Shown here piece after piece: positions 1 through 12,143 of a stretch of 64,000 nt of DNA. The notes under the pieces are model-generated. The model was not told where the DNA came from, did not search any database, and saw only the letters and a list, made by a program, of their open reading frames with translations. Every line of letters begins with the position of its first letter. Within the stretch, counting starts at the first letter, position 1. A program made the translations under genes and the position numbers. The DNA is from Tessaracoccus coleopterorum (GTDB lineage Bacteria; Actinomycetota; Actinomycetes; Propionibacteriales; Propionibacteriaceae): contig NZ_JAANIJ010000001.1 in assembly GCF_011174705.1 (NCBI RefSeq), positions 2,108,001-2,172,000 on the forward strand. Reading direction: 5' to 3'.

Positions 1-12
1 CGCAGATTACCA

Positions 13-47
13 CGCGGCCCCAACAGACCTGGTCTGCCGGGGCCGCG
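13..47 (-). terminator. Hairpin terminator after the C5-epimerase-like gene
   Basis: A 9-bp outer stem (CGCGGCCCC at 13-21 with GGGGCCGCG at 39-47) and a 6-bp inner stem (CAGACC/GGTCTG) are separated by a small AA/CC internal loop. The hairpin lies just past the stop codon of the minus-strand gene that ends at 57. There is no T-run, as is common for high-GC actinobacterial terminators. Confidence 0.6.
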
Positions 48-56
48 AATGGTGGG

Positions 57-2380
57 TCAGCTGGCCTCGTCGGGCAGCTCCATCGTGTCCGGCACGGACG
101 GCGGCTGGATAGCCAGCGGCTTCGGCTCGGCCGGCACCTGGACGCTCTCGGTGCCCATGTCCAGCGTGATGGTCGTGGGCTCCGCAGTGGAGCGGAGGTT
201 GCCCGGTACGTACGGCACGCTGACGGACATCCGGCTCAGCGTGTAGGCGGTGTCGTCGAGCAGCCTGGCCGTGTCACTCAGCTTCCGTGCGTTCGCGAAC
301 TGCGCGATCCGCTGCAACTCGGAGACGTGCCCGTCGTGGTAGTTGATGTTGATGTTGCGCCCGGTCCACAGCTCGGGCACGGTGACGTCGGCGCCGTAGC
401 CGTCGAGCGTGACGGGCTCGCCCATGTCCTGCCAGCGCCCGCCGTACCAACCCTGCACCTGCACGGTGCCGGTACCGGTGAGGGTGAGCACGGTGGTGGG
501 TTCCTCGTGCACCCTCAGCTCGTAGCTGGGCTTGAGGTTGACGCCGAGCTCGTCGGCCTCGCGCAGCTCGACGTCGTCGTACCACGCGGTCGTGTTGGTG
601 ACGGCGTACGAGTAGGTCAACAGCTGCACCTTGATCGAGCAGGTGGCGGCCGGTGCCTTGAAGCTGGTGGCCGACCACGCCTCCTCCCGCGACCGGTTCT
701 TGGCGTTCTCGTGGATCAGAGTCGTCACCGTCTTGCCGTCCTTTGCAGGGCACAGCGAGTAGATCGCGACCTTGCCCCGGTGCCCGCCTGGCCCTCGGGA
801 TCTCGATGTTCGACTTCATGGAGAAGGACAAGGTCCTGTCCGCGGGGAATGAGCCGGGCGGCAGGGTCTGCTCGACGCCCGCCCACGCGTTGCCCTCGGT
901 CGGACGCCGACCCGCCCGTTGGACAAGATGACGCCCGCGGTGTTGCCGTTGACGATGTTCCACCCGGGAAGCGCGCCGTTGCCGGCCGTCATGGTGGAGT
1001 TGGTGAGCAGGTTGGGCCGCTCCGTCGAGGGCTTCCCGACCGGGAGGTCGGCGATCGGCCTGCCGTTGAGCCGGGTGGAACCGATGGTGGCCTCCGAGCC
1101 CGCCGGGATGGCTCGCAGCGGGACGGTGTCGTGGCCGCGGAGCATGTCGTAGGACGACATCGTGCCGCCCTCGGACGGCACCTCCATGCGGGGCACCTGG
1201 ACGGCCAGGTCCTGGACTGCCTCCTCGAACAACGCCCAGGCCCGGGCCGCGTTCGGGGTGCCCTTGCGCTCCTTGGCGTAGGCGTCGAGCGCGAGGACGG
1301 CCTGGAAGTGGCCGTTGTAGACGACGGTCGGCGTCGGGTGGTCGGGTACTCCTCGAACCAGAGGAAGCCGTTGGCGCGGTTGGTGAAGCCACCGTCCTGC
1401 ATCGCTACGAGGTAGGAGTTGAACAGTTGATCGGCGTAGCGGTCCCATTTCGCGTCACCGGTGAAGTCGGCCAGTTCGAGCATGGACGCCATCGCTCCGG
1501 CCTGGCCGAGGCCCGAGTACCAGGGGTTGGGCAGGGGTCGACGCCCGGATTCGCGCTGAACGAGAACGGGTACGGCAACCACATGCTGACGCGGCCGCTG
1601 GCCGGGTCGGTGCGCGTGGTCGCCCCTTGATGAGGTGGTTCGCCCCGAGCAACGCGAAGCAGGTGCGGTCGGCGTCGTTGATCGTCGTCGAACGCAGGCT
1701 GAGCTTGATGAAGTTCGACAGCGAGATCGGGTTGTAGTGCGTGTTCGGCTGGTAGGGCGTCTTGATGACGTGCGGCCTGCCGTCCTCGGTGAAGCCCCAA
1801 CCGGCGGGGCCTTGGCGTGGCAGGGATTGTCGTAGGCCGGGTCGACCGGCGGCGGCGTGGTGGTCGCGGTGAACTGCACGACGTTGTTGAACACCCACTT
1901 GTTCTCCGGGGTGAAGGTCCAACCCTTGGCCGTCTTCTTCGCGTTGATGACGGTGGCCCACACGAAGGAGCGGCAGCCGTTACTGCCCGTCCACTCGGTG
2001 TTGCATTCGGTCTTCCACATGCGGCCGTCGGTGCCGGTGAACTGCCCGTTACGTGCCAGGGGATTGTTCTTCCAGTCGGCGCGCGGTGACGGGAGGTAGG
2101 TCAGGTTGTTGAACACGTACTCGTTGAAGAGCTTGTAGCGGCCGTTATCCAGGCGCGCCTGGGTGGCCAGGATCTCGGCCCTGCACCTCGTCACCGTGGT
2201 CGAGTAGGGCTCGCACGTGGTCCTCCACATGCGGCCGTTGTACTCGCGTTCACCCGGCGTCGTGTAGGGATGGTCGTCGGCCGCGGCCGGGGTCGGGGTG
2301 GGGGTGGCCACGAGGCCGATTGCGGCCAGCAGGGCCGCCACCAGAAGGGGGACGATTCTTCGAGTTGTACGTGTGTGCAT
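57..2380 (-). CDS. Secreted protein with duplicated N-terminal module and D-glucuronyl C5-epimerase-like domain (frameshifted)
   Basis: The gene reads as about 775 residues after at least five frame switches. The N-terminus has a signal peptide (MHTRTTRRIVPLLVAALLA) followed by two related units of about 65-70 residues, each with a W-x-T-x-C start, a second Cys and a closing WVFNN or YVFNN. Then comes a helical region with YNPISLSNFIKLSL, GQAGAMASMLELADFTGD, FLWFEEYP and VYNGHFQAVLALDAY. This matches the C-terminal domain of D-glucuronyl C5-epimerases (position of the E-x-Y-P and NG motifs). The last 220 residues look like a beta-rich appendage. The family epimerises glucuronate to iduronate in polymers; a role on an exported uronic-acid glycan is inferred. 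ATG 2380 was chosen; GTG 2383 is three bases upstream. The N-terminal module recurs in the peptidase gene at 23578-25525. Confidence 0.7.
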
Positions 2381-2445
2381 CACTAGTCAGGTACCCAGAC
2401 GGAAGCAGCGCAGCCCCGAACGGCCTACGCCTCGTTCGCCCGATG

Positions 2446-3550
2446 CTACCCGACGGCCATGCCGAAGCAGGCATTGGTGGAGCGCTCAGCGGGCCGTGGA
2501 GCCAGGGTCCGGTGCTTGTCAGGCGAGATTGGGTGGGTGAACGTGTGGTCTGCCAGCCCCACGAGGAGGGGCGCCATGGCGTCGGCTGCCACCACCTCGA
2601 CGGTGGTATCCGGCCCGCTCGGGGTGACGACGGCCAGCAACTCCGGGTCGGCCACCACGACCGAGTCCGCCGCCAGAGCCCAGCCGCGCTCCCAGTCGCG
2701 GGCCAGGTCGCCGGCCTCGCCGTCGGGCCACGGAGCGTGGTCCGAGTGGTCGATGACGACCCTCGCGTACCAGTGCCTGGCCGCGAATGCGCCGAAGCCG
2801 AAGAAGCCTGTGGGTGGCCCGGTGAGCACCACCACGTCGAAGTCGTCGTCGCGCGCCCCGAACCAGCGCTCGAGGGCCACCTGCCAGAGCCCGGCCGGGC
2901 CCAGCGTCGGGTCAGCGTCGCGGACCGCGCGGGTCAGGGCGAGGGCCTGCGTCGCGTCGATCGGGCCGGGTCCGGGGGCGACGTTGGCGACGCCCAGGTC
3001 GGGCACCACGTGCAGCCGGTCGGCACCATCGACGGCCCGGTCGGAGGCAACGTCGAGCAGCAGGCCCGCCTCGTGGGCGGCCGACATCCAACCCAGCTGA
3101 CGCGGGGTCGCCTCGCCATGGCGCACCAGCAGCATGCGGCCGGTGCCGGGCACCCGGTCGGCGGGGTGGGCGTGGGCGGGCCCCTGCGAGTTCCACCAGC
3201 GCCGTCTCTGGGAGGGCCCCGGGGTCGTCGGCGACGACCCACGCCCAGCCGCGTGACGCCTGGGCCCACAGAGCGAGCTCGGTGGCCCACGACCCGGGCT
3301 CCAGCACAAGCAGCGGCCGGTGGGCGTACTTGACGATCCAGTCGAGGACGAATCTCCACTGCGCGGCGGTGTCGCCGGTCAGTGACCCGGCCGCGATGTC
3401 CATCGCCGGCTCCGGGAGCGGCGCGGTCTGGGTCACCCCGGACATCCGGAGACGGTCGCCGTCGCGCCGCACCACGATCAGGTGCCGGGCCCGGGCGAGG
3501 CCCGCCCGCGTCTCGTCGTCGGTGATCACGACGGGGGTGTGGAGGCTCAT
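2446..3550 (-). CDS. Unknown protein, possibly glycosyltransferase-like (frameshifted)
   Basis: About 365 residues once one frame switch near 3170-3200 is allowed. I do not recognise the family. The N-terminal part has alternating strands and helices (LLVLEPGSW, WAWVVADDPG). The C-terminal part has a Rossmann-like FDVVVLTGPPTGFFGFG and RVVIDHSDHAPW, reminiscent of the nucleotide-sugar or acceptor domain of GT4 enzymes. There is no signal peptide or membrane segment. Its ATG overlaps the stop of the upstream glycosyltransferase (ATGA at 3547-3550), so the two are probably translated together and serve the same glycan pathway. The glycosyltransferase idea rests on this context and on fold impression only. 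Confidence 0.5.
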
Positions 3551-4710
3551 GCCGCCAGCTCCTCGATCAGGGCCAGTTCCGGGCGATGGTGGAGTGCCAT
3601 CCGCACTGGGTGCGGACCCGCTCGGCGGCCGCGCGGGAGAGGCCCGGCATCAGGTCCGGGTTCCCGACCAGGTGCCAGAGGGCGTCAGCGAAGGCGCGCG
3701 GGTCGTTCCCGCGGGGAGCAGTGAGCTGCGGGAGTCGGTGAACTCCGGAATGGCGGCCACCGGATTGGTGATGGTGACGGCGCCCGAGGCCATCGCCTCG
3801 CCGAGCATCACGCCCTGGGTGTCGTAGCGGGTGGGCACCAGGGCGACGCCGTGTGCGTCGTACAGCGCCGCCATCCGGGCGGGCCGGGAGAAGCCCTCGG
3901 AGACCGTGACGTTGTCGAGCCGCCGGATGTCGCGCACCGCTTCGCGGAACCGCACGCCGTAGCCGCGGATCGTGATCTGTAGTTCGGCGAACCCCTCCCG
4001 GCGGGAGCAGAGGTCGAGCGCGCGGATCGCGATATCGCCTCCGTAGTTGTGGGTGGCGAAGCTGCGCAGCAGCAGGATCCGCCGCGCCTCCTCGGGGCGC
4101 GGACCCGCGCGCCGTACAGGTCGGCGTCGATGTAGTTGGGGATGGTCCGCGCGTTCACGGCCTCGGTGCCGACGTCGAACTCGGAGTAGCGCCGCTGCGT
4201 CGCCGACATGAACACCTTCGTGATGGCGGGATCGGCGAACAGCGGCCGGGCGGCGGCGAACCGGTCGCGGTTCTGGCCGTCCCTGATGTGCCGGATCGCC
4301 GTCAACTCCGCGGTCGTGGTGTTGCCGTGCAGCCTGCGGTAGTCGCGCACCTCGTAGCCGTGGAACCAGGTCGCCAACCGGTGCCCCGGCACCCGCGCCC
4401 GGAGTTCGGCGATGGCCTGCGGGGTGGGGAATGCGCGAGGATCGGCGACCCACCCGCGGCGGCGGCGTCGAGCGCGGCGGGCAGTTCGGAGGCGCGGATC
4501 GACAGCACGGGAGCGTCGGGCTCGTCCTGCCACCATGGCGCGTCGGTGTTGAGGGGGAGTAGTCGATGACCACCCCGTGGAGCCCGGCCGCGGCGTACGC
4601 GCGCACCCGTTGCCGGACGAACTCGGAACCGGTCCTCCAGCCGTGCGGGTAGGTGACGGCGACGAGGATGAAGTCGTGGCGCTCCCGGAGGCGCTCGATG
4701 GGTCGTTCAC
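3547..4710 (-). CDS. Family 4 glycosyltransferase (frameshifted)
   Basis: Reconstructed across at least three frame switches to about 385 residues. Visible pieces are HDFILVAVTYPHGWRTGSEF at the N-terminus, WFHGYEVRDYRRLHGN, and the GT4 C-terminal signature region MAALYDAHGVALVPTRYDTQ followed by GVMLGEAMASG. The acidic residue of the E-x7-E type loop is present as GEAMASGA. The enzyme would move a sugar from a nucleotide donor to a growing glycan at the cytoplasmic face. GTG 4710 fits best, with a missing G about 25 bases in. It sits 5 bases after a coiled-coil gene and overlaps the next gene by ATGA. Donor and acceptor cannot be inferred. Confidence 0.75.
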
Positions 4711-4715
4711 GCCAG

Positions 4716-5096
4716 CTACTTCCGGCGGATGACCTTGGCGACGCGGCGGAGCGGGTCGCGTTCGAGTCGCTCGGCCTGCGTGCGCACCTTCGCCTCGAGA
4801 TCGGCCCGGACGTGGGCCGCCTCCTCGAGATTGGTGCGGTCGACCTCCCGCTCCGCCCGCAGCGCCATCAGCTCGGTCTGGAGCCCGGACACCTGGGCAT
4901 GCAGCCTGTCGAGCTCCGTGACGGCCTTCTCCGTGTCTGCCCGCGTCAGGTCCATGCGGGTGGCCAGGGCGATGGCGTCCCTCCGGAGCTCCTCGATCGT
5001 GCCGCCGGCCTCCGCGAGGCGGGCTGCGGCCTCCTCCGCCTCCCTCAGGGCATGGGCAAGGAGCCGGTCGCGCTGGTCGTCGTTGTTGTCAGCCAC
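4716..5096 (-). CDS. Small coiled-coil protein
   Basis: About 126 residues from GTG at 5096 (VADNNDDQRDRLLAHALREA). Longer open frame exists upstream but it runs into the region after argG and its composition is proline/arginine-rich, so the internal GTG is preferred. The protein is almost entirely heptad-like and charged (ELDRLHAQVSGLQTELMALR), ending in a basic tail (RRVAKVIRRK). There is no signal peptide or membrane helix. Such proteins often occur in glycan clusters next to glycosyltransferases and could act as a scaffold; this is inference. No frameshift is visible. Confidence 0.65.
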   Translation of the reverse strand: MADNNDDQRDRLLAHALREAEEAAARLAEAGGTIEELRRDAIALATRMDLTRADTEKAVTELDRLHAQVSGLQTELMALRAEREVDRTNLEEAAHVRADLEAKVRTQAERLERDPLRRVAKVIRRK

Positions 5097-5130
5097 GTCG
5101 TGAGCATATCCAGCGGCGACCGGCCGCGTG

Positions 5131-6561
<1,431 letters not shown>

Positions 6562-6720
6562 CTAGTGGCCCGCCGGGGTTGGCCGCACATGGCCGTCCAC
6601 GGCGTCACCCGGGCGGTCCGGGTGCCGGTCACAGGCGCGGAAGGCTGGTTTGCGAGCCGATCTTGTTTAGACTTCCGCTCGACACCCATCGGATCCCCGT
6701 GGAACCCGAGAAGGAGAAGA

Positions 6721-9229
6721 ATGCAGCAGCCGCACGCGGTCATTGCCCTGCCGAACAACATCGAGATCGATGCGAGGGCCCACCGCAACGGCCTGGCCCT
6801 GCTCTCGGCGGGCTACCGGGTCACCATGGTCGGCTTCGGCACAGGCATCCCGCCGAATGGCGAGATCGCAGGCATGCCCTATGTCCTGTGCGCGCCCGCT
6901 TCGGCCGCCGTCAGGACGGCCCCTCGCAGCTGACCTTCACCTACCGCGCTGTCCGCAAGGCGTTCCACGTCACCATGAAGCGCCGCCCGCCGCAGAAGGT
7001 GCTGAAGGTCGTCGCCCGCGTCGACGGCGTCACCAACTCCGTCAAGCAGAGGGCGTCCAAGGCCGCCGCGGGCCTGAAGCAGCGGGTCGCCCCACCCAAG
7101 CCCGTCGAGGTCGATCCCAGCCTGAAGTTCTGGGAGACTGCGCTGCCCCAGGTGCCGGTGATGACCGCAGCCATGAAGCCCACCCTGATGGAACTCCAGC
7201 CCGACGTCATCGTCACCGATGTGCACCTGCTGCCGCTTGCCACCGAGGTGGCCACCGCGTTCCGGTCCACCGGCCACCGGGTCGGCGTGGTCTACGACGC
7301 CCGCGAGTATGTGTACGGCCTCGCCAGCGAGGACCCGTTCATCACGCAGGGCTTCCCGCCCTCGAGTCGGAGTACATCGGCCAGGTCGACGCCACGTTCA
7401 CCGTCTGTGAACCCATCGCCCACTTCCTGCAGGAGAAGTACGACCTTCCGGTGGAGCCGGGTCTGGTGCCCAACGCCCCATCGGGGAACTGCCGCCCACC
7501 AGGCACCCCATGACCATCCGGGACTTCCTGAAGCTCCCGGGGAGACCCCGATCCTGGTCTACGCGGGCGGGCTCTCCTACCACCGCGGTGTGCACGATGT
7601 CGTCGCCGCGCTGCCCGATCTCCCCGAGGTCCACCTCGCCATCGGCGCCCGCCGCGGCAGCTCCTATGTCGTGGAACTCGAGGAGCAGGCGGAGCGACTC
7701 GGGGTCGCGGGGCGCGTCCACTTCATTCCGTTCGCCCCCACCCACGAGGTGGCCGAGTACCTGGCCTCCGCGACGGCGGCCATCTTCCCGTTCCTGCCCG
7801 TCGGCAACCACAACTGGGCCGCGCCGAACAAGTACTACGAGTCGGTGCAGGCGAGGCTGCCGATCCTGACCTCGAACATGGAGTGGCTCACCGAGCGCAT
7901 CACGCGGCTGGGTATCGGCGAGGTGTTCGAGCATTCCAACCCGGCGTCGATCGTCGAGGCCACCCGCAAGCTGCTGGGAGACCTGGACACGTACCGGGCG
8001 CGGCTCACCGACGACCTGGTGCGGGCCCACACCTTCGAGCAGTTCGAGCCGACTGTCCAGGAGATCGTGCTCGGCGTCACCGCGGAGCGCGCCCGGGAGG
8101 GCCTGCGCCCGAGCAGCCTGCAGGGCCAGCTGACGGCGATCCGCAGAGACATGCTCCGGCAGCGCGCGAGCCTCTCGGACTCCGAGATCTTCGAGCCCCG
8201 GCCGCGGCTGCGGATCGGCACCGCCAACACCGGAGGCCAGCCCTGCTGTGGGCCACCAGCCTGATGCGTCAGCATCCCGAGGCGATGGCCGAGTCGGCGT
8301 GGATCTACCGCGACGGTCCGCTGAAGTTCCCGGTCGACGAGACCATCACCTACCACCAGTGGGTGTCCCCGGCCTGGCAGCGCGCGCTGATGCGCAAGCT
8401 GGAGAACCGCGTCACCCACGTGCTGACCGAGTCGGCACGGGCCATGGTCGGCGCCCAGTTCGGCAAGTTCTTCTACGAGGAGGCCGGCTACTTCAGGAAG
8501 GCGGGCATCCGGCAGGGCCTCGTGTTCCACGGGTCCGACATCCGTAACCCCGGCGCCACGCGGAGATCGAGCCGGACTCGCCGTTCGCGGATCCGACGGT
8601 CGAGTTGACCGCGGTGCTGCAGAAGCAGGTCGAGGCCATCACGCCCCACGTGCAGGCCTTCGACGGCCCCGTCTACGTGACCACCAACGACCTGCTCGAC
8701 TACCTGCCCGACGCGCAGTGGCTGCCCATCGTCGTCGACCCGGGCTTCTGGACCAGCGACATGGTGCCGCTCGCGGGCCCGGGGCGCCGGTGGTGTTCCA
8801 TGTGCCCAGCAAGGGTCGATGAAGGGCAGCGACGACGTCGACGACGTGTGCGGGCGGCTCCAGGCCGAAGGCCTGATCCGCTACGTCCGTGACGAGGACC
8901 TCACCCGCACCCAGATGCGTGACCGGATGATGAACGCCGACATCGTGATCGACCAGCTCCGGCTCGGCGACTACGGGATCACCGCGGTGGAGGCCATGGC
9001 GGGCGGCAAGGTCGTCCTCGGCCACGTGGCAGCCCGGGTCCGCAACCGCATCGCGGGCGAGGTCCCGATCGTCGAGGCCGACGCCACGACCCTCGAGGAC
9101 GTCCTGCGTCGTGTGCTCGCCGACCCGGCGCGCGCGGCGGAGCTGTCCGCGGCCGGCCGGGCGTACGTCGAGCGGTGGCACGACGGCACCCGCAGCGCCG
9201 AGGTGCTCGCCGACTTCATGGGGCTCTGA
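6721..9229 (+). CDS. Large protein with two glycosyltransferase-like domains (frameshifted)
   Basis: The sequence codes for about 836 residues with at least six frame switches. Domain 1 starts MQQPHAVIALPNNIEIDARA and has TPILVYAGGLSYHRGVHDVV, VHFIPFAPTHEVAEYLASA and APNKYYESVQARLPILTSN, a GT4-like C-terminal half. Domain 2 begins around 8205 (RLRIGTANTGGQ) and has GLVFHGSDIRNP, YVTTNDLLDYLPDAQWLPI, a DIVIDQLRLGDYGITAVEAM stretch and a typical GT tail. No start codon with a ribosome site is evident between them, and a linker (SLSDSEIFEPRPRLRIG) runs across, so I read one fused protein; two genes joined by a lost stop cannot be excluded. A good AAGGAG site (AGAAGGAGAAG) precedes ATG 6721. It opens the export-linked glycan cluster. 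Confidence 0.65.
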
Positions 9230-9242
9230 CGGGCGCCCGGGC

Positions 9243-10409
9243 ATGAGGATCCTGATGCTGGTGGCCACCTCGGTCGCCACAGACACCCGCGTGTTGCGGG
9301 AGGCCCGCACCCTGGTTGACGCCGGGCATGAGGTGCACATCATCGGTCGCTCCGTTCCGGACGGGTTCGATCCCGGTGAGGGACTGACCGTCTCCAGCAT
9401 CGGCACCTCGTCGGTGTTCCGGGCCGACGGGCAGCCGTCCCTGCAGGGCAGGAGACTCTCCGCCCCGGTGCGGTTCGCCAGGTGGATGCTGCTGCCGCAG
9501 CACCGCCGCTCGTCCTTCCGCCGCTGGGCCGCCGGAGCCGTCGAGGATGCCCGTGGCCGCGACTTCGACGTCGTCCACGCCCACGACTTCACCGCTCTCG
9601 AGGCCGCGGCCACCCTCGCGGGTGAGCGTAGGGTGCCGTTTATCTACGACTCCCACGAGTTCTGGCCGGGCCTGCCCCGCGAGTACCGGCCGACGCCGCT
9701 GGCCGACCGCCGCGACCGGCGGGAGGAGGCGGAGTTCGGTGGCCGCGCCGCCGCGGTGCTGACCGTCGGCGAGGGCGTGGCCGAGGCGCTGCGTGACACC
9801 TACGGTTGGCGCAACGTCACCGTCGTGCACAACAGCTTCCCGCTGCGCGACTCCCTGCCCGCCCGCTCGACGCGCCGCGGGGCCTCGTCTATGCGGGCGC
9901 GTCGCCGCCTTCCGTGAACTGGAGACCATCGCGACCGCCAGCCGGGACGTCGACCTGCCCATCACCGTCGTCGGCCCGGCCGATGAGACGTGGCTGACCT
10001 CCTTCGACCGGGCCGCGTCGACGTGCGGCCAGCGCTTCCGCTGGACGAGGCGTCGCGCCTGCTGCAGGAGGCGGGCCTCTCGCTCGTCACCCACTCCAAC
10101 CGGTGGCTCAACCACCGGCTCGCCATGCCGAACAAGCTCTTCCACGCAGTCAGCCTCGGGGTGCCACTGGTTGCAACCGACGTCGGCGAGCTCGCCAGGA
10201 TGGTGCGGACGCACGGGCTCGGCACCCTTTACACGCCCGGGGACGCCACATCCCTGCGGGCGGCGATCGTCTCAGCGGTGCGTGATTATCCGCGGTGGGC
10301 GGGTAATGTCAGTGCAGCGCGTCCCGCCCTCAGCTGGGAGGCCGACGCCGATCGCCTCGTGGCGATCTACGAGCAGTTGCAGCAGAACAGCGAGAAGGAG
10401 TCATCGTGA
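9243..10409 (+). CDS. Family 4 glycosyltransferase (frameshifted)
   Basis: About 388 residues with two or three frame switches between 9880 and 10035. The N-terminus MRILMLVATSVATDTRVLRE and DFDVVHAHDFTALEAAATLA are classic GT4 features (HxHD-type acceptor-domain motif). FIYDSHEFWPGLP follows, and the donor domain has WLNHRLAMPNKLFHAVSLGV with the usual acidic region replaced by PNKLFHAVSLG. It ends SEKESS*, with its TGA overlapping a GTG at 10406. The gene starts 14 bases after the two-domain glycosyltransferase and should act in the same chain assembly. Confidence 0.8.
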
Positions 10410-10443
10410 TTCGGTGCCTCACCGGACATGACGAGGTCATCAG

Positions 10444-11302
10444 GTGAACAACAAGGTTGAACACCGCGCCGACGTGCACGTCTACACGCCGCACAAGGCG
10501 GGGCTTCCCCGGATGCGGGAGTACTTCGGTGACCTGTGGCGGCGCCGCGACTTCGCCATGGAGCTCGCCCACACCAACATGCGGGCCGCCAACACGAACA
10601 CGGTGCTCGGTCAGCTGTGGCTCGTCGTCAACCCGCTGCTGCTTGCGGGCGTCTACTACCTGTTGGTGGTGGTCCTCTCGGGGGCCAATGGGAAGAACGC
10701 CGACTTCCCGCAGATCGCGGGCGGCCTCTTCCTGTTCTTCCTGATCACGGGCATCGTCCAGTCCTGCGCGACCTCCGTGACGAACTCCGGTTCGCTCGTG
10801 TTGAACATGAGCTTCCCGAAGCTGCTGCTGATCCTGTCCAACACCTACCTCGCGGTGCGGCGCTACCTACCGACCCTGCTGGTGTACCTCGTGATCCACC
10901 TGTTCTACCAGCGGCCGATCACGTGGTCGCTGCTGTGGATCCCGTCGCGATCCTCTGCGCGTCGCTCGTCGGGCTGGGGCTCGGCGCCCTGGTGGCCACG
11001 GCCCAGGTGTACTTCCGTGACACCGCGCAGTTCCTGCCCTACATCATCCGCATCTGGCTGTACGCCTCCCCGGTGCTCTACTCGGGTGAGTATTTCATGA
11101 CCACCGCACCCGGTCGGGCCCTCGGCCCCCTCGTGCAGCTCAACCCGGCCTTCTCGGTGCTGGGGATCTGGAGCGACGCGACCCACGGCCTGAACCCGCC
11201 GATGCACTACGTCGTGGTGGCGCTGGGCTGGGCCTGCTGCTGACCGTGGTCGGCTGCCTCTTCTACATGTCTAGGGAGCGTGAGTTCGCTGTCCGTCTCT
11301 GA
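10444..11302 (+). CDS. ABC-2 type polysaccharide export permease (frameshifted)
   Basis: About 287 residues, two or three frame switches near 10945 and 11230. Six hydrophobic segments are seen, beginning with TVLGQLWLVVNPLLLAGVYY, the signature start of Wzm/TagG/RfbD-type permeases, and ending with FYMSREREFAVRL. The protein forms the membrane channel that moves lipid-linked polysaccharide across the cytoplasmic membrane, with the ATPase encoded next. GTG 10444 has a GAGG seven bases upstream. An alternative GTG at 10406 has a strong GAGAAGGAG site and a GTGA overlap with the preceding gene, but it needs one more missing base to stay in frame; this alternative is quite plausible. Confidence 0.85.
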
Positions 11303-12143
11303 CCATTTCCTCGAGCGCGACCCGGGGCCGAGGAGCCCACGGCCGACGGCTCCGTCGCGCCCCCGACCAGCTTCCACGACGACGCCGCGGTGGTCGTAGA
11401 TGACCTCGACATCACCTACCGGGTGAGCCTCGAGCGCAAGAACTCCCTGAAGAACGCCCTCGTCCGGAAGGCGCGCAAGGAGGAGGTGCGTTACCGCGAG
11501 GTCAAGGCCATCCGGAACGTCTCGTTCGAGGTGCCCGCCGGCCAGTGCACGGATTCATCGGTGCCAACGGCGCGGGCAAGTCGACCCTGATGCGCGCCGT
11601 CGCGGGCATCCTGCCTCCCACCCAGGGTCCATCGAGGTGCGGGGAAGGTCAGCACGCTGCTCGCGCTCGGCGTCGGCTTCAACACCGCTCTGACCGGCCG
11701 CGAGAACGTGCTGCTCGGCGGCATGGCGGCGGGCCTGACCCGCGACGAGGTGACCTCGCGGTTTGACGAGATCGCGGGCTTCGCCGAGCTCGGCGACTTC
11801 ATCGACATGCCGCTGCGCACCTACTCCTCCGGCATGCGGTCGCGCCTGGCGTTCTCCGTGTCGGTGTTCATGAACCCCGACATCCTGATCATCGACGAGG
11901 CGCTGTCGGCGGGGATGCGAAGTTCAAGCAGAAGGCCAGCGAGAAGATGGCCGAGCTGATGGACACCGCGGGCACGATGCTGCTCGTGTCACACGCGCTC
12001 AGCTCCATCCAGGAGATGTCCGACGAGGTGATCTGGCTGCACAAGGGCGACTGATCCGTCGCGGCGACCCCAAGGAGGTCTGCGACGCCTACCTCGAGTT
12101 CCTCAAGGTGGGCGACGACGCCGTCGTGATGGAGGACTTCTGA
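11280..12143 (+). CDS. Polysaccharide ABC exporter ATP-binding protein (frameshifted)
   Basis: About 288 residues from GTG 11280, overlapping the permease by 23 bases. The Walker A is GFIGANGAGKST (11548 onward) just after a lost base, TLLALGVGFNTALTGRENVL is typical of the Wzt/TagH subfamily, the signature is TYSSGMRSRLAFSVSV, and Walker B is NPDILIIDEALSAG, with the H-loop in LLVSHALSS. A long variable N-terminus before VVVDDLDITYRV is normal for this group. There is no C-terminal carbohydrate-binding domain of the Wzt type, so chain-length or end-group recognition must lie elsewhere. At least four frame switches occur (near 11322, 11548, 11635, 11920). Confidence 0.88.

Noticed and set aside
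274..1415. Long overlapping frames on both strands in the C5-epimerase-like region
   Set aside because: Only short stretches in each frame match the family motifs. They are pieces of one broken gene, not separate genes.
2446..3550. Firm glycosyltransferase call for the gene after the GT4
   Set aside because: Only a Rossmann-like pattern and the operon context support it; no GT motif is visible.
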